Source of the DNA: Streptomyces tailanensis
Lineage (GTDB): Bacteria; Actinomycetota; Actinomycetes; Streptomycetales; Streptomycetaceae
Assembly: GCF_008386495.1 (NCBI RefSeq)
Contig: NZ_VTHJ01000039.1
Coordinates: 26,868-90,867 of the forward strand
Length of the DNA: 64,000 nucleotides
Direction: 5' to 3'
Positions 24,682 to 33,775 of the stretch are shown piece by piece; the stretch's first letter is position 1; the number at the start of each line of letters is the position of its first letter. The notes under the pieces were generated by a model. The model was not told where the DNA came from. It saw only the letters and a program-made list of their open reading frames with translations, and ran no database searches. A program made the translations under genes and the position numbers.

Positions 24682-27093
24682 TCAGCCGGCCTCCGCCAGT
24701 CGGCGTTCGAGGCCGGCGCGCGTGCTCGCCGCGCGTGGGTCCTCGAAGTCGGCCAGCAGTCGCAGTGCCTCTGCCCAGTGACTGCGGGCCGCCTGAGGGT
24801 CCTCGCCGTGTACGGCTGAGCCCAGGCCGTCGAGGGCCAGGGCCTCGTGCCAGGTGTCGCCGAGTTCGTGGTGGGTGGTGGTGGCCTGACGGTGGAAGTC
24901 GGCTGCCTCCGCGTGACGGTCGAGCCGGCGGTAGACCTCGCCCGTACGGTGCCACGCGAGGGCCTGTTTGCTGCGGTCGCCGAGGTGGAGTTCGAGCGTG
25001 GCGGAGCGCTGGTAGGAGGTCAGGGCGTCGGCGAACCGGCCGTCGGCCTGCTGTGCGTCGCCGAGGGCGAGCAGCCAGTAGGCCTCCAGGCGGAGGTTGC
25101 GGAGGCCGAGGGCGATCTCGACTGCCGTCTGGGCCGAGGCCAGGGCCTCTTCCGTATCGCCTTGTTCACGCTGTAGTCCGCTCAGCAGGCGCAGGATGTT
25201 GCCCTCGCCACGCTTGTTGTCCAGGGCGCGGTGTGCTGCCAGCGCCTGCTCGATGGCTGTCGTGGCCTGTGGAAGGCGTCCGGCTCTGTAGTGGGTGGTC
25301 GCGAGGTTGGACAGCGCGGTGGCGGTCCAGAGGGCCGAGCCCTGTTCCTCGAACAGGGTGATGGCCTGCTCGAAGTGGCGGGCGGCGGTGTCGAGTCGCC
25401 TGCGGTGGAGGTGGTTCAGGCCGATCAGATTGAGCGAGTGCGCCGTGTTGAGGCGGTCGCCCAGTTCGTTCCAGATCTCCAGCGCGTTCCGGTGGCATTC
25501 GAGACTCTCGGCCAGCTCGTTGACCCGTGAGTGGGCCATGCCGAGGTCCGTGAACAGGAGGGCCCGCGCGGCACGGTCGCCGGACCGGCCCGCCGCGTCC
25601 AGTCCGACACGGCCCACGCCCAGCCAGTCGGCGCCCGCGGCGGAGGGGAACTGCGCGTGCCAGAGAGCGGCGCACAGCTGCCAGGCGAGCCGGTCGTCCT
25701 CGGCGGCGGCCGCTGTACGGACCGCCTGCAGCAGGTTGGTGTGTTCACGCTCGGCCCAGTCCACCGCGGCGTCGTAATCGGCGAAGGACAGGGGGCGCAC
25801 TCCGTTCGGAGGCGATGCGAGGCTCAGGCGGTCCTCGTCAGGGCTGATCCAGCTCTGGACCGCGTCGGCCGTGTGGAGATACCACTCCAGGACGCGGCGC
25901 AGCGCGGCTCTCCGGCCCTCCTCGGGCTCCTCGTGCTGGGCCTGGTCGACGGAGTAGGCGCGGAGCAGATCGTGGAACTGGTAGCGGTCCGGGGCGGTCT
26001 GTTCCAGCAAGTGGGCCCCGACCAGCGAGTCCAGCAGCTGGCGGGCCCGGATCGTCGTGACTCCGGCGAGGGCCGCGGCGGCGGCCAGGCTGAACTCGGG
26101 GCCGGGATGGAGGCCCAGCAGACGGAAGAGCCAGGCCGCCTGGTCGGGCAGCGCGCGGTAGGACCAGGCGAAGACGGTGCGGACCGCCTCGGCTTCGTCG
26201 TCGTCGCCCGTACTCAAGGCGTCCCACAGGACGGATTCGTCCCGCAGATCGGCCGTCAGGTCGTGCAGCCGCATGTGGGGGTGGCTGGCGGCCCGTTCGG
26301 CGGCTATGCGCAGGGCCAGGGGCAGCCGTGCGCAGAGCTGGGCCAGTTCGGCGAGTTGCCGCTCGTCGTCCTGCGGCCGGTAGTCGGCGGTCACGGCCCG
26401 CAGCAGCGCGATGGCCTCGCGCTCCGGCAGTGTTCCCAGGGTGAGCCGCCGTGCTCCGTCCCGGACGGCGAGGCCGGACAATCGGCTGCGGCTGGTGACC
26501 ACGACCAGCGAGCTCGCGCCGCCGGGCAGCAGCGGACGGACCTGGGCCACCGTGGCCGCGTTGTCGAGGACGACCAGGATCCGGCGGTCGGCCAGCAGCG
26601 AGCGGTAGAGCGCGGCGGCCGCGTCGAGGTCCTGCGGTACGGACTGGGCGCGGACCCCCAGCGAGGGCAGGAACCGGTGCAGGGCTTCCTGGGCGGTGAC
26701 CGGTCGCCCAGGATCGTAACCACGCAGATTGACGTAGAGCTGGCCGTCGGGAAAGCGGTCGCGGACCTGGTGGGCCCAGCGCAGCGCGAGCGAGGTCTTG
26801 CCGGCGCCGGCGGTGCCGGCGATCACGTACACCGAGACGACGAGAGGATCGTCGCTCTCGCCGGTCAGTACCGCGTTCAGCTGGTCGAGTTCCTCGGTCC
26901 GGTTGACGAAACCGCGTACGTCGGCGGGGAGTTGCCGTGGCGTGGGGGCCGCGGAGCCGCCGTCCCGCGTCGCCTGTTCGTGGAAGTGGATCCCTCCCGC
27001 GATGTCCCTGGCCTGTACGACGTCGCGGGAGGACGTCCCCGACACTTCGGAGTGCGTGCTGCCTGGGCGCTTGTCGTCGTCGGCGCTGGACAC
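24682..27093 (-). CDS. STAND-family NTPase with TPR repeats
   Basis: 803 residues from the GTG at 27093. No good start lies further upstream because the frame enters the previous gene. After a short linker (SSRDVVQARDIAGGIHFHEQ) comes an NB-ARC-type NTPase: FVNRTEELDQL, Walker A GTAGAGKTSLALRWAHQV, Walker B-like RRILVVLDNA and VVTSRSRL, then a winged-helix region. The C-terminal half has several TPR-like helices (for example AHSLNLIGLNHLHRRRLDTAARHFEQAI). Such proteins oligomerise on sensing a signal. They are common as AfsR-like regulators and as conflict sensors. The DUF6879 gene just upstream is read together with it. Confidence 0.87.
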   Translation of the reverse strand: MSSADDDKRPGSTHSEVSGTSSRDVVQARDIAGGIHFHEQATRDGGSAAPTPRQLPADVRGFVNRTEELDQLNAVLTGESDDPLVVSVYVIAGTAGAGKTSLALRWAHQVRDRFPDGQLYVNLRGYDPGRPVTAQEALHRFLPSLGVRAQSVPQDLDAAAALYRSLLADRRILVVLDNAATVAQVRPLLPGGASSLVVVTSRSRLSGLAVRDGARRLTLGTLPEREAIALLRAVTADYRPQDDERQLAELAQLCARLPLALRIAAERAASHPHMRLHDLTADLRDESVLWDALSTGDDDEAEAVRTVFAWSYRALPDQAAWLFRLLGLHPGPEFSLAAAAALAGVTTIRARQLLDSLVGAHLLEQTAPDRYQFHDLLRAYSVDQAQHEEPEEGRRAALRRVLEWYLHTADAVQSWISPDEDRLSLASPPNGVRPLSFADYDAAVDWAEREHTNLLQAVRTAAAAEDDRLAWQLCAALWHAQFPSAAGADWLGVGRVGLDAAGRSGDRAARALLFTDLGMAHSRVNELAESLECHRNALEIWNELGDRLNTAHSLNLIGLNHLHRRRLDTAARHFEQAITLFEEQGSALWTATALSNLATTHYRAGRLPQATTAIEQALAAHRALDNKRGEGNILRLLSGLQREQGDTEEALASAQTAVEIALGLRNLRLEAYWLLALGDAQQADGRFADALTSYQRSATLELHLGDRSKQALAWHRTGEVYRRLDRHAEAADFHRQATTTHHELGDTWHEALALDGLGSAVHGEDPQAARSHWAEALRLLADFEDPRAASTRAGLERRLAEAG

Positions 27094-27143
27094 GGTGATC
27101 GCTTGCTCCGTCCTCCTCCGCGGCTGCTCCGGGGCTGTGGTGG

Positions 27144-27767
27144 TTACAGGGTCCTGGGCGGCGGCAGGTGCGCCACCTCCCGCTCGAAGTAGGACCTCAC
27201 GTCGTCCCCTGCCTCGTAGAGCCTCCTGATGTAGTTCTCCCAACTGCCGACCAGGTCGTGATCGGTGTAGCGGAGCGCGCCGAGTGTGGCGCCGGCCTCG
27301 GTGTAGAGGACCTGGAAGAGGGTGGCGCCGCCGAGGACGACGATTTCCGGCAGTCGGCATGTGCGCTCCACCGAAGCCACCTGCTCGGCGCCGACCACGC
27401 GAATCCGCTCTCCGTACTCGGCGCGCTGGCGATGGGAATGCAACTCCCACTGCAGGTACGGCGACAACGGCTTCTCGACCACCCGCACACGGTGAAAGCG
27501 ATGCCCCTTGCGGGTGTCCTCCCGGGCGGTGGCGAGCAGGGCGTCGCGCCGGTTCTCGAGCAGCCGCAGCGCTGTCGCCCACTCCCCTCGGCGTAGGGCG
27601 TCACGGCTGGGACTGCCCTCCTCTTCGAAGTGCTGAAGTCGCTCCAGCTTCCAGGAGTCCGCGTCCCGGATCGCCGCGTCACGTTCTTGGAAGTCACGCT
27701 TGTAGGCGTCGCGGGTGAGCCGTTCGCCGTACTCCGGTACGAGAACCGGGGGAAGGAGGTCAAGCAT
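27144..27767 (-). CDS. DUF6879-like protein
   Basis: 207 residues from the ATG at 27767, overlapping the preceding small gene by 8 bases. I see the family pattern AYKRDFQERDAAIRDADSWKLERLQHFEEEGSPSRDALRRGEW, then RRDALLATAREDTRKGHRFHRVRVVEKPLSPYLQWEL, and a final segment with the partner-type residues ALRYTDHDLVGSWENYIRRLYEAG. DUF6879 proteins in actinobacteria are often next to regulatory or NTPase genes; their action is unknown. Coupled order with the STAND gene suggests a shared system. Confidence 0.75.
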   Translation of the reverse strand: MLDLLPPVLVPEYGERLTRDAYKRDFQERDAAIRDADSWKLERLQHFEEEGSPSRDALRRGEWATALRLLENRRDALLATAREDTRKGHRFHRVRVVEKPLSPYLQWELHSHRQRAEYGERIRVVGAEQVASVERTCRLPEIVVLGGATLFQVLYTEAGATLGALRYTDHDLVGSWENYIRRLYEAGDDVRSYFEREVAHLPPPRTL

Positions 27768-28029
27768 CGGGGATGTCCGCCTTCGCCGCGCTGAGCATGC
27801 TTCCGGGGATGACCACCAGCCGCTCGTCCGGCGCGAGAGTCACGCCGTCGGGAAGGCGGGAGCCGTAGGCGACCGTGAGGTCCCTGCCGATGACCGCGAT
27901 GTCGCCGTTGTCGAGCTGCCAGATGTCAGGGCAGTCGTCCCGGCCGTCCGAGTTGCCCAGCTCCTTGGCCGACTTGCCCAGCCGCCGCTCGAATAACGCG
28001 GAGGGATCGGCCTCCCATGCGCGAGTCAT
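27760..28029 (-). CDS. Small protein preceding the DUF6879 gene, unknown
   Basis: 89 residues from the ATG at 28029 with GGGGGCGGA upstream. Short helical start (RAWEADPSALFERRLGKSAKEL), then strands containing DCPDIWQLDNGDIAVIGRDLT and RLPDGVTLAPDERLVVIPGSML. Proteins of this length and pattern accompany DUF6879 genes in Streptomyces from memory. It overlaps that gene by 8 bases, so the pair is coupled. Function unknown. The repeat GTATC-N6-GATAC at 28076-28091, just upstream, could be an operator. Confidence 0.7.
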   Translation of the reverse strand: MTRAWEADPSALFERRLGKSAKELGNSDGRDDCPDIWQLDNGDIAVIGRDLTVAYGSRLPDGVTLAPDERLVVIPGSMLSAAKADIPDA

Positions 28030-28714
28030 CTTCCGCCCCCAGTCCATTTGGTTGCACGTTCAGCTACTACAGATTGTATCCGTCTCGATACGCAGAACAA
28101 CCGGGCATTGGGCCACCCCGGGGCTCGTTCCGGCCGCAATGGTGCCGTGAGCGCCCCGGCTCAAGCGGCTGGGGCCTCGCTCGACCTGGAATTCAGCCGA
28201 CGGCACACGCCGGCGGGGCAGGTCTCACTGCCGAGGGGCAGGGGGCAGGGGCAAGGGCGTGCGGTGGCTACTTGACGATGCCGAGGGTGAGGGCGCCGGA
28301 GGGGGCTTCGCAGCCGGGATCCGACCGGGACGGGTCGAGTTGGGCGGGGGACGTGAGCAGCTCGGCTTCGGCGGAGAAGACGACGGCCGCCCCCGATGCC
28401 GGAGGGGGCGTCGGGGCTCAGCCGGTCCATCGTGTCGCGCTTCCCCCGCTCCCCGCTTCCCCCGCTCCCCGCTTCCCCCGCTCCCCGCTCCCCGCTTCCG
28501 CCGTGGCTCCCGACGCCCACGGCCGTGCGCGGATCTTTGCACAATGGCAAGGGAGTTGGAGGTGGAAGCCGGAGAAACCGCCGGGCAGCTGCACCGGGTG
28601 CGCGGGCGATCGCCGAGCCGTTCTTCCTCGATCTGGGCGCCGATGTGTCGTACACGCCGGTCATGAACGCCGAGGACCTGAAGAAGGGCCTGGAACAGCT
28701 GGACTGCTGACCCC
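28030..28714. other. 685-base region with a tandem repeat and orphan coding tails
   Basis: No intact gene is supported. 28439-28500 is a tandem run of a 16-base unit (CGCTTCCCCCGCTCCC) about three times with a shorter copy. Minus strand, about 28274-28390, holds an orphan codon-biased tail ending PSGALTLGIVK with a stop in front. Plus strand, about 28544-28710, reads as a small protein only if one frame slip is allowed near 28605, ending DLKKGLEQLDC. Both look like gene remnants. The divergent promoter of the small DUF6879-linked gene lies at the left end. Confidence 0.5.
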
Positions 28715-29365
28715 TCAGCTGAACACGATCATCGACCCCTGGGCCAGGCTTCGGGTCGCCGCCGCGTGGAGGCCCAGCCAGACGTGGCGTTCGCGGGCGA
28801 AGGGACTGGGGTCGTAAGGGGCGGGGACGGCTGGTTCCTCCAAGTCTGTGGGGAGGAGGGGGGCTTCGGGAGGGGCCGGGGGGTTCGCCGGGTCGATGCC
28901 GATGGACGGGGCCACGAACTCCAGTTCACGGAGGAGGGCCTGGGAGGAGCCCAGGGGGCCGCCGCCGGCGAGGAGTTCGTCGTCGGAGAGGGGCTGCGGG
29001 AAGTCGACCGGGACGTAGGCGCCCGCGTGGTCGTAGTGCCAGACCAGGTGCGACTGCTGGGCCGTCGTCTCGAACATCTCCAGGAGTTGCTCGTAGTCGC
29101 CGCCCAGCTCGTCCACCGGGGTCACCGCCAGGCCGCACACCTGGAGCAGATACGCCCGGCGCAGGAAGTGCAGCGCGTCGTAGTCGAAGCCCGCGACCGG
29201 GGCGACATCGCCGGTCAGCCCCGGCATGTACTGGAACACCGGCACCGGCGGCAGCCCGGCCTCGGCCAGCAGCTTGTTGTAGAGCGCGAGTTCCTCGGCG
29301 AAGGGATTGTCGGGCGTGTGGCACAACACGTCGACGAGCGGGACCAACCAGAGGTCACAGGCCAA
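28715..29365 (-). CDS. Conserved hypothetical protein
   Basis: 216 residues. I chose a TTG start at 29365 (ACDLWLVPLVDVLCHTPDNPF) because GAGGAG lies 6 bases upstream; the GTG 15 bases earlier has no such site. Conserved-looking stretches include YNKLLAEAGLPPVPVFQYMPGL, ELGGDYEQLLEMFETTAQQSHLVWHYDHAGAYVPVDFP and GGPLGSSQALLRELEFVAPSIGIDP. Soluble, with no signal peptide. I recall near-identical unnamed proteins in Streptomyces, so it is a core gene. Its function cannot be read. The glycosyltransferase gene upstream is on the same strand. Confidence 0.8.
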   Translation of the reverse strand: MACDLWLVPLVDVLCHTPDNPFAEELALYNKLLAEAGLPPVPVFQYMPGLTGDVAPVAGFDYDALHFLRRAYLLQVCGLAVTPVDELGGDYEQLLEMFETTAQQSHLVWHYDHAGAYVPVDFPQPLSDDELLAGGGPLGSSQALLRELEFVAPSIGIDPANPPAPPEAPLLPTDLEEPAVPAPYDPSPFARERHVWLGLHAAATRSLAQGSMIVFS

Positions 29366-29420
29366 AAGAGAGCTCCTCACTCACATTGTGGTCAGGGAAG
29401 CGTAGTCGCTGGACGCGGCT

Positions 29421-31922
29421 TCAGTCCCCCTCGTGCAGGTCCCATACCCATACACCGCCCACCCACTTACCGGGGTGCCCGACCAGCTTGTCCACCGTCT
29501 CCCGCAGTTGCTCGTCGTACAGCTGCGGGACCAGGACCAGTGCGCCCGCCCGCCAGTACGCGAAGTCCCGGCGGGCCTGCGCCTGCCAGTTCTCGCCGAT
29601 CACCGGGAGCCGGCCGCTGTAGCGGACGTCACGCAGGAGGTGGGAGGTGTGGCGCGGGGCGGCGCCGTAGATGCCGGTGCGGTCCTCGCCGAAGGGGCCG
29701 TTGAAGTAGCCGCCGGGCATCCGGAAGCCGAAGTCGGCGGTGGTCTGCCAGTGCAGCGCCTCCGCGTTGCCGGGGTCCGGCAGCGGCACGGGGACCAGGG
29801 TCTCGCCGGCCCCGGTGTCGACGTACGACTTCCAGGTGCCGTCCGCGATGAACGCCGGGACCTCCGGCCGCTCCACCGACCTCAGCGGGGCCGGGACGAT
29901 CGGCAGCAGGGCGAGGGCGATCGCGAGGAAGCCGATGTACTGGGTGCCGATGCTCCCTGCCGCCGCCAGGCGTTCCCAGGCGAGGGCGAGGAGCATGCCC
30001 AGCACCGGGGCGCAGATCATCGCCACGCGGCCCTCGACGACCGACTCGAAGAGGGGTTTCTCGGCGAGCAGTGCCCAGGGGCCGGGGAGGATCAGGTCTG
30101 TTTGGGGGAGGCGGACCTTCGGGCCCAGGGAGAGGACGGCCGAGGTGAGTGCCGTGAAGGCGAGTGCCTTCACCAGCGGGCGTTCCCAGAGGCGTACGAC
30201 TATGCCCAGGGCCAGGAGGGCCAGCGGCCAGCCGTAGAAGGCGTTCTGCTCGGTGGGGTTGAGGGAGAGCGCGTCGGCGCGTTCGCGGTCGCCCGCGAGG
30301 AGGGAGCGTTCGGCGAAGGAGAGGAGGGCGAGGGGGCTGTTGCCGGCGTGGTCGCCGTGGCCGATGCTCGTGTAGCTCTGCGGGCCGAAGAACTGCCAGG
30401 AGAGCGGGAAGGCGACCAGCGGCATGGCCACCAGGGCCGCGATGCCCAGGCCCTGCAGCAGCGGGCGCCCGTACTCCCGGGCCAAGTCCCGTTGTACGAG
30501 CCCGTACGCTGCGGCGAACAGCAGCATGCCCATCGCGGCGAGGAGGAGGGCTTCCTCGCCGAGGAAGATCTGGTACGCCGCCATCAGGCCGAGGACGACG
30601 CCGTCCCCTACGGTTCGCGCGCCAGTACACAGCCGTAGTGCCCGGTCCACGATCAGCGGGATCATGAACAGGACGATGAAGTTCGGGTGCGCGTTGGCGT
30701 GGCTGACCATCGGGGGCGCGAAGGCGGCGAGAGCCGCTCCGGCGAAGGCCGCGCCCCGATGTCGTACGACTCTTTTGACCAGCAGCCAGTACCAGGCGGC
30801 GGCCGTGGCGGCGAGGCCCAGGGTCATCGCCAGGGCGAGGCTGATCGACGGGCCGAGGGTGAGCGTGACCGGGGTGAAGGGGACCGACAGGCCCAGCATG
30901 ACCGTGTTGGCCATCAGGTTGACGCCGTCGGGGAAGCCCTGGAGGTTGGTGAACAGGGGGTTCCGCAGGTGGGCGACGTTGTTGGCCGTGACCGCGAAGA
31001 ACCACTCCCACTGGTTCTGGTCCTGGAGGGAGTCCGGGAGGTAGCGGCCGTTCGGGTCGAGCCAGCGGCCGGCGTAGAGGGCCACCGACATCAGGAGGAA
31101 GGTGATGATCGCGAGTACGTCGGCGGGGCGGGCGTGGCGGAGGGTGTGGCGGGCCGAGCGGGCCTTCAGGGCGGCGAGTTCGCCCAGGACGCGGGCGTAG
31201 TCACGGCGCCGGATCTTCGAGCCGGGCTGATGCGACCAGCGGATCGGCACCTCGGCGACGGGCCAGTCGTTGCGCCGGAAATGGTGGAGTATCTCCACGT
31301 CTATCCCGAACCCGTTGAGGCGGGACGCGGCGAAGGCCTCGCGGGCGCGGTCGCCGTCGAGCAGCTTGAAGCCGCACTGGGTGTCGCGGATGCCGGGCAC
31401 CGCGAGCCCGCGTATCAGTAAGTTCCCGGCGCGGCCCAGGGCCTCGCGCAGCCGGTGCTGCCGTCGCCCGATGCTCGCGCCGGGCGCCTCGCGCGAGCCG
31501 ATCGCGGCCGCGTGCCCGTCGGAGAGCGCCTTGTCGAGCAGCTCCAACTCGTCGATGGGCGCGGCGAGATCGGCGTCGGTGAGCAGCACGCGACGGCCGT
31601 ACGAGGCGCAGACGCCGAGCCGCAGGGCGTGGCCCTTGCCCAGGTTGCGGGGGCCGCCGGTGACGAGCTGGACGCGCGCGTCGCGTGCGGTGACGGCGGC
31701 GACCACCTCGCGCGTACCGTCCGTCGAGCCGTCGTCGACGACGATGATCTCCCAGGTGGCGGCGGCCTGGGTGGCGGTGAGGTGGTCGATGATCGCGTCG
31801 AGCGTGGGGGCGAGGCGGCGCTCCTCGTTGTAGGCGGGGATGACCACCGAGAGGTCGACGCTCACCGACGACGCGGACGTGATGCCGGACGACGACCCGG
31901 AAGTGCCGGACGTTCCGCTCAT
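29421..31922 (-). CDS. Glycosyltransferase 2 fused to a polytopic membrane domain
   Basis: 833 residues from the ATG at 31922, which overlaps the stop of the GntR gene. N-terminal GT2 domain (residues about 20-270): LSVVIPAYNEERRL, IIVVDDGSTDGT, LLTDADLAAP (D-x-D-like), DTQCGFKLLDG, and VPIRWSHQPGSKIR, as in dolichyl/polyprenyl-phosphate glycosyltransferases. The remainder has about ten membrane segments and an outer domain. It probably moves a sugar onto a lipid carrier or an outer glycan. Codon 168 (31421-31419) is TTA, so translation should depend on bldA. Confidence 0.87.
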   Translation of the reverse strand: MSGTSGTSGSSSGITSASSVSVDLSVVIPAYNEERRLAPTLDAIIDHLTATQAAATWEIIVVDDGSTDGTREVVAAVTARDARVQLVTGGPRNLGKGHALRLGVCASYGRRVLLTDADLAAPIDELELLDKALSDGHAAAIGSREAPGASIGRRQHRLREALGRAGNLLIRGLAVPGIRDTQCGFKLLDGDRAREAFAASRLNGFGIDVEILHHFRRNDWPVAEVPIRWSHQPGSKIRRRDYARVLGELAALKARSARHTLRHARPADVLAIITFLLMSVALYAGRWLDPNGRYLPDSLQDQNQWEWFFAVTANNVAHLRNPLFTNLQGFPDGVNLMANTVMLGLSVPFTPVTLTLGPSISLALAMTLGLAATAAAWYWLLVKRVVRHRGAAFAGAALAAFAPPMVSHANAHPNFIVLFMIPLIVDRALRLCTGARTVGDGVVLGLMAAYQIFLGEEALLLAAMGMLLFAAAYGLVQRDLAREYGRPLLQGLGIAALVAMPLVAFPLSWQFFGPQSYTSIGHGDHAGNSPLALLSFAERSLLAGDRERADALSLNPTEQNAFYGWPLALLALGIVVRLWERPLVKALAFTALTSAVLSLGPKVRLPQTDLILPGPWALLAEKPLFESVVEGRVAMICAPVLGMLLALAWERLAAAGSIGTQYIGFLAIALALLPIVPAPLRSVERPEVPAFIADGTWKSYVDTGAGETLVPVPLPDPGNAEALHWQTTADFGFRMPGGYFNGPFGEDRTGIYGAAPRHTSHLLRDVRYSGRLPVIGENWQAQARRDFAYWRAGALVLVPQLYDEQLRETVDKLVGHPGKWVGGVWVWDLHEGD

Positions 31923-32614
31923 CCGCCGCCCGTCCCGGGTTCCACGAGGGTCAGCGAGTGCTCGTCGTACCCGGCGACGATCTCCCGCGCGGTCCGCGCG
32001 TCCCGGCGGCCCAGGGCGTCGACCAGATCGGTGTACCCGGCCCACAGCCGACCCCTCAGATCGTCCGCCCGGCGCAGCCGCTGCACCGCGCACACCCAGG
32101 ACTGCAGACGCAGCCGGTGCAGGAAGTCGGTGAGGTACGGGTTGCCGAACAGGGTGGTCAGCTCACGCCAGAACCGCAGGTCGTAGCCGATGAGGATGTT
32201 CAGGTCACCGGAGATCGCCGCGCGCCGCGCCTCCTCGCCGCGCCGCCGGACCCCGGCGAGGGCGGCTGCCGTACGGGGGTCCACGTCCACCTTGCGGTCG
32301 CCGAGCCGGTGGAACATGCCGTCGGTGACCATCAGCCGGGCCTCGACCATGTTCCGGTAGTCGGCCGCCGAGTACTCGTGGACCTCGAAACCCCGGTGCT
32401 GAACGGCGTCCAGCAACCCCTGCGCGGACAGGTCCACGAGCGCCTCGCGCACGGGCGTCGCCGACACCCCGTACTGCTCGGCGATCTCCTTCACCGTGAA
32501 CTCCTGCCCCGGCTTGAGTCTGCCGGCCAGCACCTCGTCACGGAGCGCGTCCGCGAGCTGCTGCCGCAGGGTGCTACGGGTCACGGCGCCATTGCCGCCG
32601 CCGGTGCCGGGCAT
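31919..32614 (-). CDS. GntR-family transcriptional regulator (FCD type)
   Basis: 231 residues from the ATG at 32614; a TTG 18 bases upstream and a GTG at VTRSTLRQQ are alternatives. The N-terminal winged helix (LADALRDEVLAGRLKPGQEFTVKEIAEQYGVSATPVREALVDLSAQGLL) is followed by an all-helical FCD-type ligand domain (EYSAADYRNMVEARLMVTDGMFHRL, then FWRELTTLFGNPYLTDFLHRLR). It overlaps the glycosyltransferase start by 4 bases, so both are in one transcript and it may control that gene. Confidence 0.9.
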   Translation of the reverse strand: MPGTGGGNGAVTRSTLRQQLADALRDEVLAGRLKPGQEFTVKEIAEQYGVSATPVREALVDLSAQGLLDAVQHRGFEVHEYSAADYRNMVEARLMVTDGMFHRLGDRKVDVDPRTAAALAGVRRRGEEARRAAISGDLNILIGYDLRFWRELTTLFGNPYLTDFLHRLRLQSWVCAVQRLRRADDLRGRLWAGYTDLVDALGRRDARTAREIVAGYDEHSLTLVEPGTGGG

Positions 32615-32789
32615 CGTGGTCTGGGTCCCCAATCCGCGTACGGATACGCATTCCTGTGCGTTGCTGTGGGCGCTGTGCGTGCTCTCTGTGTTCTCTTACG
32701 AGCACGTCACCTTACGCGTTCGGATTCGGCGGAAGGTGTTTTGGGCCCGCCGCTTTACGGCCGCCTTCCGGCTGTTGGCGCCCGCCGGA

Positions 32790-33323
32790 TCAGTTGATGT
32801 GGGCGGCGATGGTTCGCGCGCACACCAGGGATTCGGTGTGGGTCGTGTCCACCTTCAGGTCGTAGAACACGCCCTCGTGGACGACGTCCGCCTGCGAGGC
32901 GGCCATGCCCCGCGCCCGGTCTCCCCGGGCGATCTCACGGCCCGCCGCGACCTCGGGCTCGCACGTGACCCCGACCCACAGCACGGACAGGTCGCCGAGC
33001 GCCTTCTGCCAGCGCCGCTGGGACGCCGTTCCGCCGAGGAAGACGTCGTCGACGATGATCCTGGCGCCCGCGCGGGCCATCGCGACGACGCCCTCCGTCC
33101 AGGCCGCCTCCAGCGCCCGGAACTCGGCCCCGACGGTCACCGTGCCGTCCGCCGCGATGTCGAACCCGTCGTCGGACGCCTGCATCTTCGCGGGCAGGGC
33201 GTCGACGAACGAGTCACACCCGAACGCCAGCCACGGCTCCGGCAGCACGTCCTGCAGACACCGCACGATCCCGGACTTCCCCGAGCTGGAACCACCGTTG
33301 AGGATGACCATCCGCGTCAGCAT
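32790..33323 (-). CDS. Chloramphenicol phosphotransferase-like P-loop kinase
   Basis: 177 residues from the ATG at 33323. Walker A ILNGGSSSGKSGIVRCLQ at about residue 8, followed by EPWLAFGCDSFVDALP and IIVDDVFLGG with an acidic pair, and WVGVTCEPEVAAGREIARGDRARGMA, a pattern typical of the CPT family. CPT-like proteins phosphorylate chloramphenicol or unknown small molecules. With no phenicol biosynthesis genes here, the substrate is uncertain. Confidence 0.87.
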   Translation of the reverse strand: MLTRMVILNGGSSSGKSGIVRCLQDVLPEPWLAFGCDSFVDALPAKMQASDDGFDIAADGTVTVGAEFRALEAAWTEGVVAMARAGARIIVDDVFLGGTASQRRWQKALGDLSVLWVGVTCEPEVAAGREIARGDRARGMAASQADVVHEGVFYDLKVDTTHTESLVCARTIAAHIN

Positions 33324-33440
33324 CGGGTCACGGTACGGCGCGGCCCGGACGGCGCGCACCGAATTTCGGTGGGGGCGGTCGGGGTGGCTGGTGAGGCTGT
33401 TGATGGTGGGTGACGGCTGGTGTCGCGAAAGGCGTGAGGC

Positions 33441-33775
33441 ATGCACCCGGACACCTGGCGGCAGCGCCTGTACCGCCTGGGCGCGCTCACCCCGCTGGAG
33501 CCGTTCCCGGAGGGCCGGGGGCGGGTCGCGGGCGAGCAGGACCGCGAGCGACTCCACCCCGGGCCGTCTCCCGCATCGCCGAGCGGCGGGGTCATGTTCT
33601 GGGGCGCCCCCGTCCCCATGGCGGGCATGGCCCCGATCGTCGCCGGCCAGATCCGGGTGGCCCCCGCCCACACCCCGGCCCACTTCCGCGGGCGCGGCTA
33701 CGCGGCCGCCGTGACGGCCGAGGTGAGCCGAGCCACGCGTGCCGCGCGTGCCGTACGAGTTCTCGGGAGGCGGGC
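33441..33775 (+). pseudogene. GNAT acetyltransferase, broken
   Basis: The frame starts as a GNAT protein (HPDTWRQRLYRLGALTPLEPFPEGRGRVAGEQDRE) and has the acetyl-CoA-binding segment HFRGRGYAAAVTAEVSRATRAA. The part between them is too short by roughly 30-40 residues compared with relatives I recall, and the C-terminal half (the expected L-Y-x-R-I-G-Y) is missing. After about 33775 the coding pattern is lost and the frame runs on into non-coding sequence with repeats. It precedes the second hairpin element. Confidence 0.65.

Noticed and set aside
28439..28500. GC-rich tandem run as a CRISPR array
   Set aside because: The unit is only 16 bases, without unique spacers, and no cas gene is in the window.
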